Shown: piece after piece, positions 31,245 through 33,487 of the stretch
Numbering within the stretch: position 1 is the first letter of the stretch
Layout: each line of letters starts with the position of its first letter
Origin: Streptomyces cahuitamycinicus
GTDB lineage: Bacteria > Actinomycetota > Actinomycetes > Streptomycetales > Streptomycetaceae
Reading direction: 5' to 3'
DNA: 33,487 nucleotides
Assembly (NCBI RefSeq): GCF_002891435.1
Contig: NZ_POUC01000037.1
Coordinates: 1-33,487, forward strand
Notes under the pieces: model-generated
Databases searched by the model: none
Told to the model about the DNA's origin: nothing
Seen by the model: only the letters and a program-made list of their open reading frames with translations
Program-made: the position numbers and the translations under genes

Positions 31245-31250
31245 TATGCT
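31245..31250 (+). promoter_or_regulatory. -10 box suggesting a leaderless HNH endonuclease message
   Basis: TATGCT ends 6 nt before ATG 31257, so transcription would begin at or next to the start codon. No Shine-Dalgarno sequence precedes the ATG. The -35 is poor (TGTGGC at 31221-31226, 18-bp spacing). Confidence 0.4.
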
Positions 31251-31256
31251 CTGGCC

Positions 31257-32027
31257 ATGACATCCGGATTGACACCTCAACACGCCCTTCGTACCTGGCT
31301 GTTGAATGTGCTGGCGGAGCTGGGCGGCAGTGCACCCACCGGTCACGCACTCAAGCGCATGGAGCGACGCTACGGGACACTCCTCTCGCCCGAAGACCAT
31401 GAAGGAACGGAGCGAGACAATGAGCCCAAATGGCACAACAGAACCAGGTTTGAACGAAAGAGGATGGAACGATCAGGTCTTCTGGTCCCGGCCCGGGAGT
31501 CGCGTGGCGTCTGGACACTCACTGAAGCCGGCTGGGACCAGTTTCACCTCCTCAGAGACACAAACGCCGAGTTCGGCACGGGGGCGGAGGATCCCCCCGG
31601 GCCATCCGCCCACACGCCGAAAGGAGACGAGACGCCCTCACGCGCAGAACAGACGACTCAACGCATAGTCAGGAGTACCGCCGTTGCGGACTATGTGAAA
31701 CGAGTGCACGACTACAGTTGTCAGGTTTGTGGCATTCGACTTGCAACGCCAGCAGGAGCGTACGCAGAAGCAGCACACATCCGAGCCCTGGGACGCCCTC
31801 ACGATGGGCCCGACATCCCAGCCAACGTACTCTGCCTGTGCCCGAACCATCATGTTCTCTTCGACTTCGGCATGTTGACCATAAGTGAAGATTTGACCGT
31901 CGCTGATCACTCTTCCGGAGCTTCGCCATGTCGACTCAGAGAGATACCGGAACACAGAATCGACCGTCAGTACCTGGCGTACCACCGTGCCCACCACAGC
32001 GGAACGGCGCGGCCTTTTACCTCGTGA
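31257..32027 (+). CDS. HNH restriction endonuclease with N-terminal winged-helix domain
   Basis: A 256-residue protein. Residues about 5-90 form a winged-helix domain like that of Mrr-N/type IV-related enzymes: LRTWLLNVLAELGG, then KWHNRTRFERKRMERSGLL and GVWTLTEAGWDQF. A Pro/Thr linker leads to an HNH nuclease from about 140: YSCQVCGIRL, YAEAAHIRALGRPHDGPD, then VLCLCPNHHVLFDFG. The two CxxC pairs bind zinc, and AAH..NHH carries the catalytic histidines. Such proteins are usually stand-alone restriction enzymes or parts of modification-dependent systems. The gene is visibly poorer in GC than its neighbours from 31380 to 32000, which suggests recent acquisition. No methyltransferase gene stands beside it, so it may cut modified DNA; that is inference. 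A leaderless start is likely. Confidence 0.82.
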   Translation: MTSGLTPQHALRTWLLNVLAELGGSAPTGHALKRMERRYGTLLSPEDHEGTERDNEPKWHNRTRFERKRMERSGLLVPARESRGVWTLTEAGWDQFHLLRDTNAEFGTGAEDPPGPSAHTPKGDETPSRAEQTTQRIVRSTAVADYVKRVHDYSCQVCGIRLATPAGAYAEAAHIRALGRPHDGPDIPANVLCLCPNHHVLFDFGMLTISEDLTVADHSSGASPCRLREIPEHRIDRQYLAYHRAHHSGTARPFTS

Positions 32028-32528
32028 CAAACACACTCACGCTTGGGTCCTACGTCTCCCGAGGAATTGTAGAAGCTGTGGCGGGGCTGCAGGCGAGGCA
32101 GGGCTGCTGTGGTGTCGAGCAGCAGCTTCGACGCCGAGGTTCCGGAGCGTAGAGGTCGTCATCGCGGGCGAAGCCCGGCTCGTACGGGTTCTGCTGCGTC
32201 GGTTCGCCGTGGGAGGGCGTCAGAAAGCGGATCGGTGCGGCAGGGCAGGGGTTGCACACTTCTCGGCTGATCGCGTCGCACCCTGTTGTAGAGGTGTCTC
32301 CCGCGGGCTTCACTTTGTGGCCGACCGCCGAGCCGAACGGTACGGCTTCCTACCGCTCCACGGTGGGCTCAATGCCGCCGAGGTCGGCACGGCGGCGCGA
32401 GCATCGCCGAACACTCGGGTCGCCCGTCATCTGTCGGACCGGACGAGCGAGGTCACAGCCGCGTTGGCGCGGGACTTGCTCTTGGGACACGGCGGTCGTG
32501 CCGTTAGCTCCGCCCGTGTCGTAAGTCC
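32028..32528. other. 501-bp stretch without a convincing gene
   Basis: Frames on both strands were read. The best is a minus-strand frame 32050-32313 with a Cys-rich end (CCSTPQQPCLAC), but it has no ribosome site and no related neighbours. Other frames are broken by stops every 30-60 codons. It separates convergent genes, and no strong terminator hairpin was seen. Confidence 0.4.
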
Positions 32529-33059
32529 CTATGTCTCGCGCACCTGGCCGACGGCTTCGGTCCGGGCATGGACCGGTCGGGGGCACGGCGAGAGGTTCAG
32601 CGGTTGGTGTCGTACCTCCGCCCACACGGTCTTGGTGTAGCCGTCGGGAACGTCGCATCCCCAGCGGTCGGCGTACGCCTCGACCAGCAGCAGGCCACGA
32701 CCGGAGGAGACGTCGACGGCCGGCGGCCCCAGATCCGTAGGACGAGGGAGACGTCGTTCGGGGCGGGTGTCCGTCACCTCGAGGCGGAAGCAGTCGGGCA
32801 AGAGGAGCAGCGTCAGGCGGAAGTCCCGGCCGGGGAGGCTGCCGTGACGGACCGCGTTCGACGCCAGCTCGGCGGTGACGAGGGCGACGGCACGGGCGGG
32901 GTCGGAGTCGTACGGCAGGCCTGTCCACTCGGTGAACTGCTGAACGGCGAGCCGGCGGGCGAGACGGGCGCCGCGCCGGGTTCCGCTGAAGCGCAGGGTC
33001 AGTTGGCGGACCGGTGTGAGAGGCGGTCGCGCCTCGTCAGTGAGCTGATGGTAGGTCAC
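32529..33059 (-). CDS. RsbW-like ATP-binding protein (anti-sigma factor kinase type)
   Basis: A 176-residue HATPase domain protein. The N box is VTAELASNAVRHGSL. The strands around FRLTLLLLPDCFRLEVTD follow, and the G box is SSGRGLLLVEAYADRWGC, all as in the many small RsbW-like kinases of Streptomyces. Some of these regulate sigma factors; most have no known partner. GTG 33059 is the start that leaves only the conserved domain; there is no good ribosome site, and the frame remains open far upstream through repeated DNA, so the start is uncertain. It is divergent from an XRE regulator, the arrangement of the common ATPase/XRE/DUF397 clusters. Iterated repeats lie between them. Confidence 0.8.
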   Translation of the reverse strand: MTYHQLTDEARPPLTPVRQLTLRFSGTRRGARLARRLAVQQFTEWTGLPYDSDPARAVALVTAELASNAVRHGSLPGRDFRLTLLLLPDCFRLEVTDTRPERRLPRPTDLGPPAVDVSSGRGLLLVEAYADRWGCDVPDGYTKTVWAEVRHQPLNLSPCPRPVHARTEAVGQVRET

Positions 33060-33080
33060 GGTGTCAGCGTGGCGGGGCGC

Positions 33081-33185
33081 CTGGTCCGCTGACCAGGTAC
33101 GACGGCCGTACGTCGGGCTCGTCGTACGGAGTGGGCGGAGCGCTGTCGGCCTGGTTGTACGGGGCTTGTACGGGCGTTGTACGGG
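33081..33185. promoter_or_regulatory. Divergent control region with inverted and 11-bp phased repeats
   Basis: Between the RsbW-like gene and the XRE gene are CTGGTC/GACCAG (33081-33096), CCGTACG (33106-33112) with CGTACGG (33123-33129), and three copies of TTGTACGGG starting at 33155, 33166 and 33177. The last three are exactly 11 bp apart, so they lie on nearly the same face of the helix. They look like sites for cooperative binding, probably by the XRE protein. Confidence 0.5.
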
Positions 33186-33285
33186 TCCGGCGCGTGTCCC
33201 GGTTCCCGCGCCTCGCGTTGGACATGGACCGGTGGCGAGCGCGGCCGTGGCGGGGCGCGGAACGGGATGGGAAGGGCGTGGGACT

Positions 33286-33487
33286 GTGAGGACGGTACGG
33301 GACGCACGAGAGACGCGGACGGGGCGGGGCGCGAAGACCAAGGACGAGGGGCCCGATGTGCCGGGCGTGTGGTCGGCGTACGGGGTGCTGTTGCAGTACC
33401 TGCGCAAGCGGGCCGGGTTGAACCAGCAGCAGCTCGGGGACGTGATCGGCTACTCGCTGGAGCAGGTGGCCTCGGTGGAGCAGGGAC
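33286..33487 (+). CDS. XRE-family HTH regulator, N-terminal part (runs off window)
   Basis: From GTG 33286, 67 codons are open to the window end. After a charged start they give VWSAYGVLLQYLRKRAGLNQ, then QQLGDVIGYSLEQVASVEQG, the XRE helix-turn-helix of the DUF5753/Scr1-type regulators of actinobacteria. The continuing part, probably the DUF5753 domain, lies outside the window, and such genes are often followed by a DUF397 gene. Upstream ATG and GTG codons (33267, 33278) are out of frame. The start has a purine-rich but imperfect ribosome site. It is divergent from the RsbW-like ATPase gene, a standard pairing. Confidence 0.75.
   Translation, partial: MRTVRDARETRTGRGAKTKDEGPDVPGVWSAYGVLLQYLRKRAGLNQQQLGDVIGYSLEQVASVEQG

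Noticed and set aside
32050..32313. 87-codon minus-strand frame with Cys-rich end, considered as a peptide precursor
   Set aside because: No ribosome site, no modification or transport genes nearby, and no leader/core division.
32251..32640. Plus-strand frame with GRAVSSARVVSPYVSRTW, considered as a transposase relic
   Set aside because: No DDE or other motif, no inverted repeats, and it runs antisense into the RsbW-like gene.
1..33487. CRISPR array, rRNA, intact tRNA genes, replication origin
   Set aside because: No regularly spaced repeats, no cloverleaf and no iteron cluster were seen by eye on either strand.

Overview
The window looks like chromosome of a Streptomyces or close relative. 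Coding DNA is very GC-rich with strong G/C third-position bias, GTG starts are common, and several families are typical of the group: an IS701-type transposase, a MerR-sliding clamp fusion, a secreted GH5 plus ricin-lectin enzyme, and an RsbW-like ATPase divergent to an XRE regulator. Everything below is read from sequence by eye; no database search was run.

Left part (1-8.4 kb). An IS701-like transposase is cut by the window edge. Next comes a four-gene minus-strand operon: flavin reductase, AroH-type chorismate mutase, VAO-type flavoprotein oxidase and an acyl-CoA-dehydrogenase-fold monooxygenase. This looks like the edge of an aromatic or secondary metabolite pathway. Then follow a secreted GH5 glycosidase, a frameshifted LacI-type fragment, an intact membrane metallophosphoesterase and a truncated ATP-grasp gene. 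Decayed fragments suggest repeated insertion and deletion here.

Middle part (8.5-26 kb) is a defence island. It opens with a DISARM core, drmA-drmB-drmC, transcribed leftwards with 4-nt start/stop overlaps and no methyltransferase in the window. Divergent from drmA is a UvrD-type helicase with a RelE/ParE-like N-terminus, closed by a perfect 19-bp stem terminator. Facing it is a broken gene with an Ig-like N-terminus, the front of a large protein of probable helicase type, and a GreA-like tail. Divergent from that runs a plus-strand series: a ParB-like DGQHR protein, a GmrSD-type DUF262/DUF1524 restriction protein with an alkyltransferase-like domain, an unknown protein, a BRCT plus PD-(D/E)xK nuclease, and a MerR-sliding clamp fusion.

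Right part (26-33.5 kb). A small zinc-ribbon protein is followed by a two-gene minus-strand unit: an unknown 419-residue protein upstream of a CoiA-like domain fused to a CCA-adding-enzyme-like nucleotidyltransferase/HD protein, interrupted by one frameshift. A 514-bp hairpin-rich region separates this unit from a plus-strand small protein and an HNH endonuclease with an apparently leaderless start. The window ends with an RsbW-like ATPase and the start of an XRE regulator.

The most interesting signal is regulatory. All three divergent intergenic regions of the island (15.1, 19.7-19.8 and 30.7 kb) contain a shared element with core CTYAGTTCACA. At drmA and at the 419-residue gene the element sits at the same place in a predicted promoter, with a second shared block (GGGTCT) at identical spacing. 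The separate modules may therefore answer to one regulator. The best candidates for something undescribed are the methylase-free DISARM core with its RelE-UvrD neighbour, and the 419-aa/CoiA-nucleotidyltransferase pair with its long structured leader.
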